The notes under the pieces are model-generated. The model was not told where the DNA came from and made no database searches. It worked only from the letters and a program-made list of their open reading frames with translations. Positions 14,555 through 28,329 of a stretch of 64,000 nucleotides of DNA are shown here, piece after piece. Where the stretch lies: the NCBI RefSeq assembly GCF_047675955.1, contig NC_132923.1, positions 90,393,137 through 90,457,136 of the forward strand, in the 5' to 3' direction. Numbering within the stretch: position 1 is the first letter of the stretch; every line of letters begins with the position of its first letter. The DNA comes from Chlorocebus sabaeus (lineage: Eukaryota; Chordata; Mammalia; Primates; Cercopithecidae). The position numbers and the translations under genes are program-made.

Positions 14555-14815
14555 ATGTGGCCAGACCTGGAAAGGACAGGCAGAGAAATTTAAATTGCTA
14601 CAAAGCTATTCAGGTGCCAGCTAGAATTTAAGGTCGGCTGGAGCCTGCAAGATGTGCTTTGCAAAGCTGACTTCTCAGTTCCCCCAGGAGGCCCAATCTG
14701 GTTTAAACACCCTTTTAGCATTCCGAGAGCCTCTGATGTGGAAAGACACCTTCTACCTCACAAATAGCTAGGCTGAGACAGATTTGTCAACACAGACACA
14801 ATCCTTCTATTTGGC
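14555..14815. promoter_or_regulatory. Possible conserved non-coding element
   Basis: AGAAATTTAAATTGCTACAA, GCTAGAATTTAAGGTCGGC and TTAGCATTCCGAGAGCC in repeat-free DNA; weak case. Confidence 0.28.
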
Positions 14816-15109
14816 TACTTAGAAATCTGTCTTCTCGACCAACTGAAAGCCTTGAGAGTGGGAACACGGCCTTGTTCTTCTCCTTGTCCCACTTCTCGCT
14901 TACATCCTCCACCCCACAACACATACCCAGCACCAGTGAATAGGTGGACAGAGGCGCTGTAGTTAGGCCTGGAAGGGAATGGTATGTGTGTGTGCGTGTG
15001 TGGTGTGTGTGTGGGCGGCCGGGTGGGGTGTCTTGCTGTCCATGGTACTGAGCCAGAGCTTTATTCTTTAGGGACCCACAGGAGGGATCTCTTGTCCTTT
15101 AAGAATGAT

Positions 15110-15515
15110 TATTCAGTTTTTTCAGAACCTATCACAATTTGCCGTCACTATTTGCAAAGGCCATTACCCTTCACAGAATCTCTCCTTATTTATAAGGCTC
15201 ATCGTTGTTTGCAGAGCCTTAAAGTTTGCAGTCTGCCATTGTTTGCAGAGCCTTAAAGTTTGCAGTCTGCCATTGTTTGCAGAGCCTGAAATCATATGCA
15301 AAGCTCATCAGTATTTGCAGAGCCTACTACCATCTGCAGAGCACATCCCATCACTGATTTCTGAATCTGTCACTGTCACAGATCCAATGATAATTTGAAG
15401 AACATGTTACCATTTTCAGAACCCTAGACTTTACAAAGACCCTATTTGCAGAGCCAAACCCCACATATAGATCTCACTATTGTTTATAGAGCCTGTCACC
15501 ATTTGCAGAACCAGG
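15110..15515 (+). repeat. Degenerate minisatellite, TTTGCAGAGCC motif
   Basis: A motif close to ATTTGCAGAGCCT recurs about every 20-40 bases (for example near 15209, 15240, 15274, 15314, 15447, 15483), often with CATC or CACCAT spacers. Two adjacent units of about 34 bp (15208-15276) are almost identical; the rest are diverged. It matches no repeat family I know. Confidence 0.85.
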
Positions 15516-15714
15516 CTCAAGGCTGGGTACATATGGGATGCTCAAGAGGTTCTTCTGACCCATTCTTTCCAAAACATAGGGATAGAGAAACATAGAAGGA
15601 AAGGGAGCCAGAAGGAAAATAAGGAAATGAACAACTCTGCAATCAGTCAATAAGATTCCTATGGGTCTACGCATGTGTTGGGCTCTGTAAACAAAAAATC
15701 AGGGAAATGCAATA

Positions 15715-15925
15715 AAAATGGCTTCCAGTTCTTGAGTCAGGCTCTGTGTTAAGTGCTTTACACATTTTACTTCACCACAATCCAGAGAGATAGGGACTGT
15801 TCCTATCCCCATTTTATAGATGAGGAGGTGTCCATGGCTGAGAGAGATCAAATACCTTACTCAGTATCACAGAGCTTACTACTAGCAAGTCCAGAACTTG
15901 CACTTGAGTGTGTTTGACTCCAAAA
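15715..15925 (-). mobile_element. MIR element, antisense
   Basis: TGTTAAGTGCTTTACACATT, CCCATTTTATAGATGAGGAG, TCACAGAGCTTACTACTAG. Confidence 0.82.
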
Positions 15926-16226
15926 ATCATTTCTCTATTTCTTCTCATTTTGGAAAAAAAAAAAAAATGGAGACGGGGAAATTGCAGAGAAATTGACTGC
16001 CTGTCTGAATGGAGGCAAGGCTCTTCCCTTGAAACACAGTATAAAGTGGGAAGCTAAGTCTTTGGAGCCTTCAGAGTGTTCCTGGGCTGACCTAGACTGA
16101 GTCCAAGTGCATATTGTGAAGAATAAAGCCCCTCAGAGGGGACACTAGGCATCCAGGACAGCCTGTCTCCCAGTCTCTTCTCTCCATTCAGCTCCTGACC
16201 TGCAGCATCCTTAGAACCTGAGCATA

Positions 16227-16816
<590 letters not shown>

Positions 16817-17139
16817 TCAGTGGCATCCGTCGCACTCGGAGGGTCCAAGCACCCAGCAGAAATAGGGGAGGCACTTACTGAAGAGGCAAAATAAGCCCTT
16901 TCCAGGATGCTCTGCATGGGGGCTGCACACAAACCTACAGTCCCACTCCTGGGTAAGAACGTGCACACAGCCCATGCCCAGGGGTTCAGCCCATCCCTGA
17001 TGCCCTTTACCCACCCTGGGGATGACCCAACAGACTGCCATCTTGAGCTCAAGTGTCTTCTGGGCCTGGACTTTGGTAGGCCAGTGCTTTCCCTGACCTT
17101 GACCCCAGTAGTGGTGTCCGGGTGATTTAGGTGGCGCTA

Positions 17140-17345
17140 GCCCTCCCCTCAATTACCAGCAGTCGTGAGCAGTCCTAAACAGGCAGGCAATCTTCATAAG
17201 ACAGCACGTTTGCTATGCAAAGCCAGCAGGCAGTGTCTCAAGCCCCCATCCCGCCAGTCCACACTCCAGCTTCCCTCATATGGAAATCTTCCAATTCCCA
17301 CTGTCCGGTCATGCCCCCAGGCTAGATAATTGGATGACTTTCTTG
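17140..17345. promoter_or_regulatory. Candidate conserved non-coding element
   Basis: CTCAATTACCAGCAGTCGTG, GCACGTTTGCTATGCAAAGC (POU-like) and GCTAGATAATTGGATGAC in repeat-free DNA. Confidence 0.35.
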
Positions 17346-18004
17346 AAAAGGTCCCTGCTGGTTTCCAGCCGTGTCAAGGGTACAAAGTAAACAGGAGATG
17401 CCTGGCCCCTAGCACACAGTAGGCACAATCATGAAGACACTGCGGGCAGGGACCCCTCTCTCCTCCTGGTCCCCTTCTTACCCCACCCCCTGGGCCAGTG
17501 CCAAGAAGGCCCAAACTGGAGAAGAGCAGGGACTTTGCCTCTTCACCTGGGCAGACAAGGGGCACGGGGAAGGCAAGGAGGCCCCAGGGCAGGCCCCGAG
17601 TCTCACTCCGATCTGTATCCCCGCTTGCCCCTGCCCCAGCCTCAGATGGGCCGTGGGCTTCTCTCTCCGGGAAGGTAATGGCTTCTGGCCTGAAACAACT
17701 GAGCCACTGAGCCACTTCAGATTCGGTGTCTCCTCTTCTCCCCACCCCTACACACACACTTGGTGGCTGGAGGGAGGGAAGGGAGTTCAGGCTCCCCTCC
17801 CCACAGGGCAGGCTGCCCCAGACTGGCTCCCCATCCGCTCTGTGCTCTCCTAGATGATGAGCCTGAACAGGGTGGGGAAAATTGCAGTGGATCCCAAAAG
17901 TTTCCCTTCTCCCCAGCCATCCTCCTTTGCGGGAAGGGGTTTCAAGAGCTCATTGGCTGTTGGATTCTTTCTGCAGTCTGCCTGTTCTGAACTAAAAACC
18001 ATAG
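17346..18004. other. Non-coding sequence, no gene seen
   Basis: GC-rich unique sequence; two overlapping frames of 127-140 aa show no recognisable domain and no splice context that I could support. Confidence 0.5.
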
Positions 18005-18195
18005 TAACGATAATAGAAGTTCCTACAGCTTGAGCACCTACTAGGTGCCAGCCACTCTGCTACCTGCTTTACATTTTCTTTTATAGATCCTATGAGGAAA
18101 GTATTGTTTTCATCCTTATTTTAAAGATGAGACCTGAGGCACAGAGCGGCTAAGTACCTTGCCCAAGGATACACATCCACTAAGGAGTGCAGCAG
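18005..18195 (-). mobile_element. MIR element, antisense
   Basis: GAGCACCTACTAGGTGCCAG, CCTATGAGGAAAGTATTG, GAGGCACAGAGCGGCTAAG. Confidence 0.85.
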
Positions 18196-19140
18196 GATCT
18201 GGACCATGGCAGGGCTCTGGGGAAGAAGGCCATGGTCCAGCCCCCACCTGGAGGTTCCCTGGGTGTGGGGGGCCTAATTTTTCCCAACTTCACTCCCTCT
18301 AGCCCCATAGGCCTGGGAGCATCCCTGACTTGTGCACCCCTGGGACGGGGCTCCTGCCTGCATGGGCCTCTGCCCACAGCCTGGCTGCTGATTAATTGTG
18401 ACCAAGCACTCTCTACAGCCACCTAATCAGATCTGCCCCATTGGTGACCAGAGGAAGGCTTTCTAAGAGTGAAATTGGGCCCAATTGCCCCATAGGGGCC
18501 TAGACATCTTAATGGGGGGTTCGGCTGCCTGGTGGGTCCTGTCCAGTGGATCAGGGATGCCCCAGAGAAGAGGGTTTGGTGGGATTTCTTCTCAAGGGTC
18601 TGACTCTTCTGGCTTCTCCTCCCAGGGACTCCGAACCAGAAAGGCTAGAGGAGGAAAAGCCAGTGAGAGAACCAGGCCCAGACAGGGCCAGGGCTTAGCT
18701 ATGGCTACACAGGGAGGGGAACATGCCTCTCTCCCCCATCACTCTCACTGACCCCAGTAGCCAAAAATACCCAGAGCACATCTTCACCCTGCCATAGAGC
18801 GTCCCATCCCACCATGACTGGGATCCCAGGGGTCAACCCAGGCCATCTCAAGGTGGATCCCAGACTCTGGGGATAACTCACACACACACATACACACACC
18901 CCCTCTGTGTGTGTGACAAGAGTAGTGGGTGTGATGGACACACAGGTGTACACATGCACGTAGCATGGGGGCTGGAGGCAACAGCCGGTGCCCTGCTTGC
19001 TAAAGACTTATTGACCCTGACCTCTCTTTCCTCATTGATCCAGTCAGCCACAGGGTCACTCCATCACTGCCTAGGGCATGGGGTGGGGTGCCCTCCATGC
19101 CACAGCAATTACCCTCTGCCACTCTGGGTTTTTAATTTAA

Positions 19141-19272
19141 ATTTTTTTTCTTTTTATAGAGACAGGGTCACACTATGTTGCCCAGGCTGGTCTCAAATTC
19201 CTAACCTCAAGCGATCCACCTGGTCAGCCTCCCAAAATACTGGGACTATAGGTGTGAGCCACAGCGCCCAAT
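19141..19272 (-). mobile_element. Alu monomer fragment, antisense
   Basis: TTTTTTTCTTTTTATAGAGA, then ATGTTGCCCAGGCTGGTCTC, to GAGCCACAGCGCCCA. Only one arm is present. Confidence 0.85.
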
Positions 19273-19341
19273 TCCCTGTGCCACTATGGCAACAATTCAA
19301 TGTCTACCATCTGTCCATTCAAAGGATTGGTCTCTATCAGG

Positions 19342-19372
19342 AGTTGCGTGTGTGTGTGTGTGTGTGTGTGTC
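19342..19372 (+). repeat. (TG)n dinucleotide repeat
   Basis: About 14 uninterrupted TG units starting after GAGTTGCG. Looser TG-rich sequence continues to about 19465. Confidence 0.9.
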
Positions 19373-20174
19373 AGAGACAGAACAGTGCGTCCATCACCAT
19401 TGTATGTGTCCATGATGAGTGCCTGTCTGTGGTCAGTGTGTGTCCACAGTCATTGTGTGTGATGTGATGCTTGTGCGAGGGGTGTGAGGCTAGAGATACA
19501 CATTCCACTGACCACAAACACATGCTGTATAAAAACATATATTACCATGGATGTACACAGACTGTGGACATACACTAAGCATGAACATATGTATGGACCA
19601 CGGACACACACTGATCACACACAATGGGCGTTTTACAAATGGAACGAGTCTGAGCCTTTCCCACATCCTGAGTCGGGTAGGCTTGGAGCTGGGTTCTGTG
19701 TCCTTTTTCTCGATGGGTAAAAGGAAGCCACTCTCTCTCTCCCCTGCCTCCTCCCTGATAACACCTCAGGGAAGGGGCAGGCCCAGAGGGGCCTGGTGAG
19801 GAATGTCTTGGATCCCCAGCCCTGCAGAGAGGACTCCTTAGCCAGAGTCACCAAGAGGACTCAGACTGTTTCCATGCCAGCGTCCTGCCTCAGTCTCTTC
19901 CACCTACCCTGAGAAGGCCCCAGTTGCAGAAGCCCAGACTGGGCCCAGACTCCAGAGACAGGCCACACTCAAACACACACTCACGGACAGTAACACACAC
20001 TTGTCCTTAAGGTCCTTCAGAGGAGAGAAGCTGCAGGGAGGTCCGTGGGAGAGCCCAGGTGCAGGGCTGTGCACCAGTCCTACGTCTACATAGGCTGGCA
20101 GGGACACCTTGTGTCACGGAGGGATTCTGCTGGAACCACAGGGAGGCAGGCATCTGAACATCAAATTGTACATC

Positions 20175-20900
20175 TGTGAGTCTGCGTGCGCTTATGAGCC
20201 GGCACGGGCCTGGCTATGTGTGCTGGCGCGGCCCCGTGCGTTCGCGAGTGTTTTGGGGCTTGGGAAGGCGATCGTGGGCAGCGCGCGGGCGCCCGTGGGC
20301 TGGTGCAGGCACGGCTATTGTGGCCTGGGTGTGCGTGTGAGTGTGCGCGCCTGGAAAGTTTGGCTGTGGCTGTGGCACGGCAGGCGCGCCCGCTCCACCC
20401 TTTCGCGGTTGCCCCTGCAGGCAGGTCCTCCATTCACCCGGCTGGAAGAAGTCCCGGCAGCCAGCCGGGGGGAGTCTCCGTCCCCTCCGCCCGAGTAAAC
20501 TTTTCCCAAATCCGCCAGCCGCTTAGGGCGAAGCCGCCCCCGAGGCCTAATCCGCGCCCCCCGCGGATCTGCATAATCGGGTTAGCGGCCGCGCTCCCTC
20601 CCGCTCCCGCCGCCGCCGTCGCCGCCGCGCGCGATTCTCTCGCTGTCACTTAGGGAGGCTCAGCGCGATTTGCGGCCTAATCCCCCGGGATCGCTCGGCC
20701 GCCGCTCCCCGAGGGGCCGCCAGATTGTTCCCTTCATAATTGATTGACTCTATTTGCCGGATTGGGACTTCAAAGGGCCGGCGGCGCAGGGGCGCCTGGG
20801 AAGGAGCAGGGCCCGCGGCGGGCGGGGCGGGGGCCTGGCGGGCCTGGCCCAGAGCTGCAGCCCCGCGGCTGCGTCGCCCGGCCTGGGAGGCCACAGCATG
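20175..20900. promoter_or_regulatory. CpG island, candidate conserved regulatory element B
   Basis: The densest CpG cluster of the window (GCCGCCGCCGTCGCCGCCGC near 20608), with TAATCC sites at 20548 and 20678 and an AT core ATAATTGATTGACTCTATTT near 20736. It could be a promoter of an unrecognised transcript or an enhancer; I see no supported coding exon. Confidence 0.65.
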
Positions 20901-21109
20901 AAATGCACAAGTGACGAGGCGGTGACCACGTCCCGGCCTGGCACCGCGCTCAGAGCTCCCCGGGTCCCCTCTCTGAATCCTCCTCACAACCACCTCAGAG
21001 CCTGCAGGGTATGTGATTAGCCCCACTCTCCAGGGGAGAGAACAGGTTCAGAGAGGCCTCTTCCCTCTTCCAGCGCCTTCTGTGCACCCAGCGGGGTTTA
21101 GGGTTCGGC

Positions 21110-21320
21110 AGATACCCCTGTGAGCCAGACCGACCCTGTCTCTGCCTCCGTGGAACTTAACTCTAGTGAAGGAGGCAGGCGACACACAGGAAACAAGAAA
21201 TAAATGAACAGAAAATAAGGCAAGGTGATGTGGCAGTGGCTGTAGGGGAAGGAGAGGTAAATGGGACTGAGTGGTCAAAGACGGCTTCTTAAGGAGGCGC
21301 GTTTTGACTGAAACCTGCAT
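21110..21320 (-). mobile_element. L2-like relic, antisense
   Basis: GTCTCTGCCTCCGTGGAACT, GGAAACAAGAAATAAATGAA, GACTGAAACCTGCATGGCAT: the same family as 32515-32960. Confidence 0.55.
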
Positions 21321-21568
21321 GGCATGAAGGAACCCGCTCTGAGAATGTCTGGAGGACAAGCATTGGGGCAGAGGGTAAAGCATTTTGGGGGAAGTCCTCA
21401 GCCAAGGGCGCACTATTAGCAAATAGTAATGCAGAGACTGAAACTCGGGGCCGCCTGACTCCAAAGCCCAGAGGCTGAAATGCCACATTTTTTTTTCACC
21501 CACCCAGCCTAGACTGATCCCAGCCTCCACAAAGGCTAAGCTCTTCACAAAAATGCCCCATACCCACA

Positions 21569-21653
21569 GGCACAGGCAGGTGCAGTGGCTCACACCTGTC
21601 ATCCCAGCACTTTGGGAGGCTGTAGTGGGTGGATGGCTTGAACCCAGGAGTTC
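21569..21653 (+). mobile_element. 5' Alu fragment
   Basis: GGCAGGTGCAGTGGCTCACA to CCAGGAGTTCA. Truncated after the first 85 bases. Confidence 0.85.
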
Positions 21654-21696
21654 AGTTTCACACAGCCCACCCCACTGCTGGCCCTTGTGAGGGATA

Positions 21697-22020
<324 letters not shown>

Positions 22021-22214
22021 CCCACTGTGTAGTTCCATATCCCATTGATCAAAGGTTGCCTTAGTGGATGGACAGCCCTTTACTCAGAACCTTCCTGCAC
22101 CTAGGGCCTGTTGTTTCCCTAACTCCTGAGGAGCCAGGAACTGGGTAGGGGGTAATTAGAGGGGCCCCACTCCCTGCCCAGCCAGAGCCACGCTCATAGG
22201 AATCCCTAGCCCAG

Positions 22215-22345
22215 ACTTGGGAATCCCCAGAAACGCTTAATTAATTCTTGATTACTCACTGTCTCTGCAGCTGCCATTAACTGCCTCCTCAGCCTGGGCC
22301 CAGTTAGGCCATGTAATTAAATTAGCACAGCAAGAACACTTCCAG
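22215..22345. promoter_or_regulatory. Candidate conserved non-coding element, TAAT-rich
   Basis: ACGCTTAATTAATTCTTGAT, CTGCCATTAACTGCCTCCTC and CATGTAATTAAATTAGCAC: several paired homeodomain cores within 130 bp. A second TAAT-rich stretch (CCTTAATTAAATTTATGCC) lies at 22550-22615. Confidence 0.42.
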
Positions 22346-23507
22346 GCGAGAGCAAGGTAGGCCTGCTGGGCCTTGCAGAACTTTTAGGGGGCTGATGAGG
22401 AAACCAAGGCTCAGAGACACCAAGGGGAGCACCCAGGGTCACTCACTAGGGCTAGAACAGAGGCCCAACTATACCTCCCAGGAATTAGTTCTGGTTCCCT
22501 CGTCCCACCTCTCTTGAGACCTCTACTCTTAGCATGTATTTTAAACCTTAAATGTCTTTAAAACGACGAGAGATTTGCTGCTGTCCTTAATTAAATTTAT
22601 GCCAATTCACTGAGCTTTTGGAGGGATGGATTTGGGACAGGGGAGGGGAGACCGGGATTTATATAAGGTGGGAAGCAGAAGACACAGGCTTTGCAGCCTG
22701 GAGGCTTTTCCCACTTATAGGATCAAAGGGGTGGGGCAGGGAGAGATGGGGGCAGGATTCTCCTAGCAGGGTGGTGGCAAGGGAGGGAGAAGGACATTAG
22801 AGGCCCTGTCCACAGAGGCTCCCTTGAGTGAAGGGAGGGGAGGAAGTCACTTTCCTTTTTACAGAGGAAACCAGAGAATATAGAATCTAGCCTAAAAGAA
22901 CACCCTAACGTTGGAAACATATGCATTATAAGCCGAGGCAGAAGGGGCTGGAGAACTTGGTCTCCCTGTTCAGAGTGAGGAGGGCCTAGCTGGAGTCTCC
23001 ACCACTCCATCCTACCAGCCAGGCCTCCCTCCCTGCATCCTTCCCTCCCTCAATCCTGGGAGATGCTGGCTGACAGCCCTCCCTCCCCCCAAACCCAGCT
23101 CCTTGTCACTTCAGAAAATCAGAAATAAGCCTTAGTGATTAGAGGGAGACGAGAGTGAGATGGGGCTTAGAGGCCCAGGCTCAGGGAGGTGTTAAGAGGC
23201 GAGTGGGACTCAGAGTATTAGGGGGGCAGAGCTAATAGCTTCTCTGGCTGCCCTCCCCCGGGGACTGCAGTACCCAAGGAAGAAGGGAGAAGAGGAGGGG
23301 AAAGAAAGAATGAGAAGATATGGGGAAGAATGTGTGGAAGGGACAAAGGAGGTGAGGAAAGAGGGGGGCTGAAGGAGAGACAGGAGCAAGGTAGGAGGGA
23401 GGGAATTGAGAAAGGGGTGAGGCACGGAAGTAAAGGAGAAGTGAAGACGGAAAAGAGATGAGGGAAAAAAAGTACAAATCAAATTAGATGAAAATAAAAT
23501 AATAATC

Positions 23508-24575
<1,068 letters not shown>

Positions 24576-24850
24576 AGGGAAGAGTAGGTATGAATAGTTA
24601 TATGACTATTCATATACAGTGTGATCCCAATTTGAAGATGTTTAAAGAACACTTAAAACTATGTTGGGGGGTTGTAAACGTGTAGAATCCAACATCGGGA
24701 AGAAAGGAGAACCCCCAATTACTGACAGCAGGATTTACAGGATGGGAGGTAGAGCAGGATTTAGCTTTTCATTTTCTTTTCTTTTGCATTATGTTTTTAC
24801 AAGTTTTTGCAAACCTTATGTATTGTGTATGTACATTTAAAAACAATGAT
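24576..24850 (+). mobile_element. Old L1 relic, right part
   Basis: Continues the L1 at 23822-24280 after the Alu: CAGTGTGATCCCAATTTGAA and a T/A-rich 3' end. Confidence 0.6.
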
Positions 24851-26038
24851 TGTTTTTAGAGAGGAGTAGGAAAGGGGTCGGGAGAGAAGAGTAAGAAGGA
24901 AAGAAGGTGGTATAGGGCAGGAGGGAGCACAGAGGGGAGCAGGCTGGCTGCAACAGAGTGCTAGTGCATGGGTTGGGGGGTTGGCCAAAGGGCGGGAGTA
25001 CCGCCCAGGAAGTGTCCAAATACATTCCTCACCCCTGTCCCCACCACAGAAAATCTGACTAAGGCCTGAGTAATTGAAGGCTAATTGGGTTTTAGGCTTG
25101 TTAATGCTCCTGTGAATGTTTGCACTGAGGAGAGCCAGTCGATTGGATAAATGACTCCCCGTGGGACACAACGGTGGGAGGAAATGCGGAGCAAGAAGGG
25201 CCTTCTGGATGATGAGCAGGACGGCAGAGTTTTTGAGCCCACTCCAGAGGCAGGGGGTGCTGTGCACAGACAGCTGAGGAGCCCTTAGACTTCTGTGGGG
25301 CAGGGGCAGTGAAAGGGAGGGGCTGGTCCAGGTATGTTCTGAGGCCAAGCTCTGGTGGGGGCAGAGTTCTGGCAGGCAGTAGGGAGGAGACCACGAGGGA
25401 GGCAGGGACTGGCAACCCCAGCCCAAACCCTACAGACTGCAAGGTCAAGGGTCTGGTCTCCAAAGGGAGGGAGGAGATAGGTCTACCAATGATAGGCACT
25501 GGGGGGCTACCAGGGCCTCTGCCCACACCCAGAGAGCAGGTTATTTGGTTTGCAAAGAGATAGGGTCCCTTTTAGAATGATTTCCTGGGCTGGGCTGGAG
25601 TAGACCCCTTCATATCCACTGAAGCATCATGCAGTGCCTGGGTCTGAGGCCACAACCTACTCCCCCAAATTCCCCTCCACTGAGTCCTTGTTTGTGACCT
25701 ATCCCCTGGGCTAAAGGGTCTCTGAGGCTCTCCCATCTCTGACAGCAGGTGGTGTTGGCTTCCGATTGTTGACACCAGAGGAGGCATCCTGAAGGGATGT
25801 CAGGCCCAGGCAGCTAAGGAAGAGAGAGACAGAGACTCTTAAAGAAAATGGAAGGTTTTGTTTTGTAGAATTGTTGTTTGGAGGAGTTGTGGGTGTGTTA
25901 TAGGGGCTAGAAATGCCATCTCCCTAGGAACCCACAGAGAGGGCCTTCCAGGGGTAATCCTCACCCTCAATAATCCCCTCTTCTCTTCTCCAGGGTCAGA
26001 AATACAGGATGAGATTTAAAAGATCAGCTGCACATTTG
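24851..26038. other. Non-coding sequence, no gene seen
   Basis: Purine-rich start (24855-24920), then unique sequence with a TAAT-bearing piece at 25055-25115 (TGAGTAATTGAAGGCTAATT). A 209-codon minus-strand frame across 24797-25426 has no recognisable domain. Confidence 0.5.
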
Positions 26039-26067
26039 TTTCCTCCTCCTCCTCCTCCTCCTCCTCA
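26039..26067 (+). repeat. (CCT)n microsatellite
   Basis: TTTCCTCCTCCTCCTCCTCC continuing to TCAGG; about nine CCT units. Confidence 0.9.
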
Positions 26068-26559
26068 GGCTTGACTCGGGGACTAGGGCCCCTGGGACAA
26101 GGCAGGGAAACGTTTAATGAGTTTGTATTCCCCGAGAGCACAGTGACTGACAGCTGCCCTGGGGGTCACCGCTCTTCTTGTCCTGGAAGAGGATGCCGCA
26201 GCTGTGGGGCGGGTTCTGTGTGTCCCTGTGAGTGCCCGCCTGTGCCCCTGTGCAAGTGCACCTGGAGCAGGGCTACAGAGGGACTTCCCAGGACCTCCCT
26301 GCTTGTGAAGAGGCACTGCTGCCAGTATCTGGGAAAAGGGGAAGAACTTGGGGGACTGCTGTCCTTTGGGCAGCAGGGTCCCTCTGGTCTGAGCCGCAAG
26401 CCTCAGCCCTCTACCTGATCTCCTTAGGTAACCCTCCGCACACAACTTGGGCCAGGTTGATGGGAGGGAAGCCAGAGGCTGCCCACAGTGGGGTTTGGAG
26501 GAATCAGGGGACATGGTCGATGTGGAGGCCTGTGTCTGCATGGGTAATGAGACCAGGGA

Positions 26560-26675
26560 CTGGCTTGTCAATAGCATTTAAGTACTTTTCTCCCATTTTC
26601 AGGCCAGACTGAATTATTTATTCGTTTCTAGTCAATCGCTGGTAATGTCATTAGCATTTGTCCATCAAAGGTAGG
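26560..26675. promoter_or_regulatory. Candidate conserved non-coding element
   Basis: TGTCAATAGCATTTAAGTAC, GAATTATTTATTCG, AGTCAATCGCTGGTAATGTC and ATTAGCATTTGTCC in repeat-free DNA. Confidence 0.4.
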
Positions 26676-27354
26676 GAACAGAGTGGGAGTGGTCCCCCTC
26701 CACTGACCCCACATCCCAAACTGACGCTCAAAGGTCAATCCATCCCCTTCCCTGGCCCTGCTCTCAAGTTACCCTGGGACCAGCAGTTTTCGGAGGCCCT
26801 GCAGGCAGGAAGGTCTCCATTCCCACAGAGCTTCAAGCCTGATGGCACCAAGGAGCCAGCTATTCTCCAATGCTCTCTCCTGTTGTTCTCCAATGCCCTC
26901 CCATTATTAACACAGAGACCCTTTCCCCCCACATGCAGGCATCACGCTGGCTGCCTGCTTGGAGAGCCAGCCAAGGCTGGCAAGCAAAGACCCAGCTGAT
27001 GGTGGGACCAAGGACCCAGTAGAGCAGGCAGCTTGGGTTGGCGCCGGCCTCTTCTCTTGGCCTAGAGGCCAGCCTGCAACCTCAGACTCAGCTCTCAGTA
27101 TAGAGTCCTTCCTCCCTGCTCAGAGCAGGTTCCCAAGTCAGACTTCTGCCTCTCCTCTCAGGCCAGACTCGTGGGGAGTTGGAGGGAGGTGTGATTTGTT
27201 TCCAGTCTTAGATGAAGCTCTCAGGCCAGGGTTCTTTCTCATTCCTTAATCAGCTCCCCAGACAGAATCTGCCTCCCCCTTGAGGCCAGGATCCCAGACT
27301 GGCTCTCCAGGGCAGGACCTCTCTCCCCGCTTGGCCCATGGGGCTGCTACCTAT

Positions 27355-27480
27355 ACCACTAAAATTAAAGGAGCCCCGAGGAGGATTAATCCTCAGAGAA
27401 GGGACTGCTGGTCCTCACCTGACATCCAGGTCAGGAGCTCCTAATCCAGACCCTTCCCTGATCAATCTAATCTTCTATCC
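27355..27480. promoter_or_regulatory. Candidate element with palindromic GGATTAATCC
   Basis: A perfect inverted pair of GGATTA sites at 27383-27392 plus TAATCC at 27442-27447. GGATTA/TAATCC is the preferred site of Lys50 homeodomains (OTX, PITX and, by its recognition-helix Lys50, DMBX1). Confidence 0.38.
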
Positions 27481-28224
27481 TCGAACCTGGGACTTAAGAA
27501 AGTGAAAGGTGAGATTTCTTACAGAGATCGGGAAGGGAGTGTGCAGTGGGGTCTTTGGAAATGTTCTGGGGAACAATGGCCTGGTGAGGCAGTAGGGACA
27601 CTGCACTGGCCAGAGGGACAGGTTGAACTGGGCTACCCTTGCAACAGTGGCCTCGGCCCCTCTCACATCCCATTCTGCTGCTGGGATGGCCTTTCAGAGG
27701 TGTCCCAGATTGAAGTGGGGAGGCCAGACTCCCACACTAACCAGTCACCTGTGGACTGCCCCCAACAAAGGGACATAACCTTGTGTGAGGCCAGCTGAGG
27801 ACACTTCCCCAGGAAGGAACTCGACCGTGAGGCCACAGCGGCCAACACTCCCAGCACTGCAAGAATATCTCGGCCCTCGAGGGCAATCTGGGCAGCACCA
27901 CAGCATCCACTGCAGACTTTCTGGGCAGAGGGATGAATGGGCCCTAGCGATGGCTTGGTTCATGGAGAAGTAGGTGGTAATGAAGGTTGGTGGACATGGC
28001 TAGATGGGGCAGTTTTGGCAGACACAGCAGGATGAGAAGTTTTGAGGTTATGTGGAGGGCTGGGGCTCTGTGGAGGACAAGGCAGAGCAGGATGGTTTGG
28101 AGGGACATGAGACAAAAAGTTTGGAGGACAGAGGGAGTGGATGGGTATTCATGCTGCTCCTGTTGGGCCTGGGCAGCCCAAGTGGATGGGAAGAAGCCCC
28201 CCTCAGCATGACAGCTCCTCAGTC

Positions 28225-28325
28225 GCTAAGCAGGATTAGCCTCCTCTTCCTCAGAAGGAGGGGCTCCACTCCTGCATCAGCCACCAGCTCTGGCCCTAAT
28301 CCCCCTCGCTTTCTAATCCACCCAC
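28225..28325. promoter_or_regulatory. Cluster of TAATCC/GGATTA sites
   Basis: Three Lys50-homeodomain-type sites within 90 bp: GGATTA at 28233, TAATCC at 28297 and 28314, outside any Alu. Confidence 0.33.
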
Positions 28326-28329
28326 GACT

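Noticed and set aside
15110..15515. CRISPR-like array
   Set aside because: Units and spacing are irregular, and the DNA is primate; it is a decayed minisatellite.
24797..25426. 209-codon minus-strand frame
   Set aside because: Composition follows local GC and pyrimidine bias; no domain recognised; its end runs into L1 sequence.
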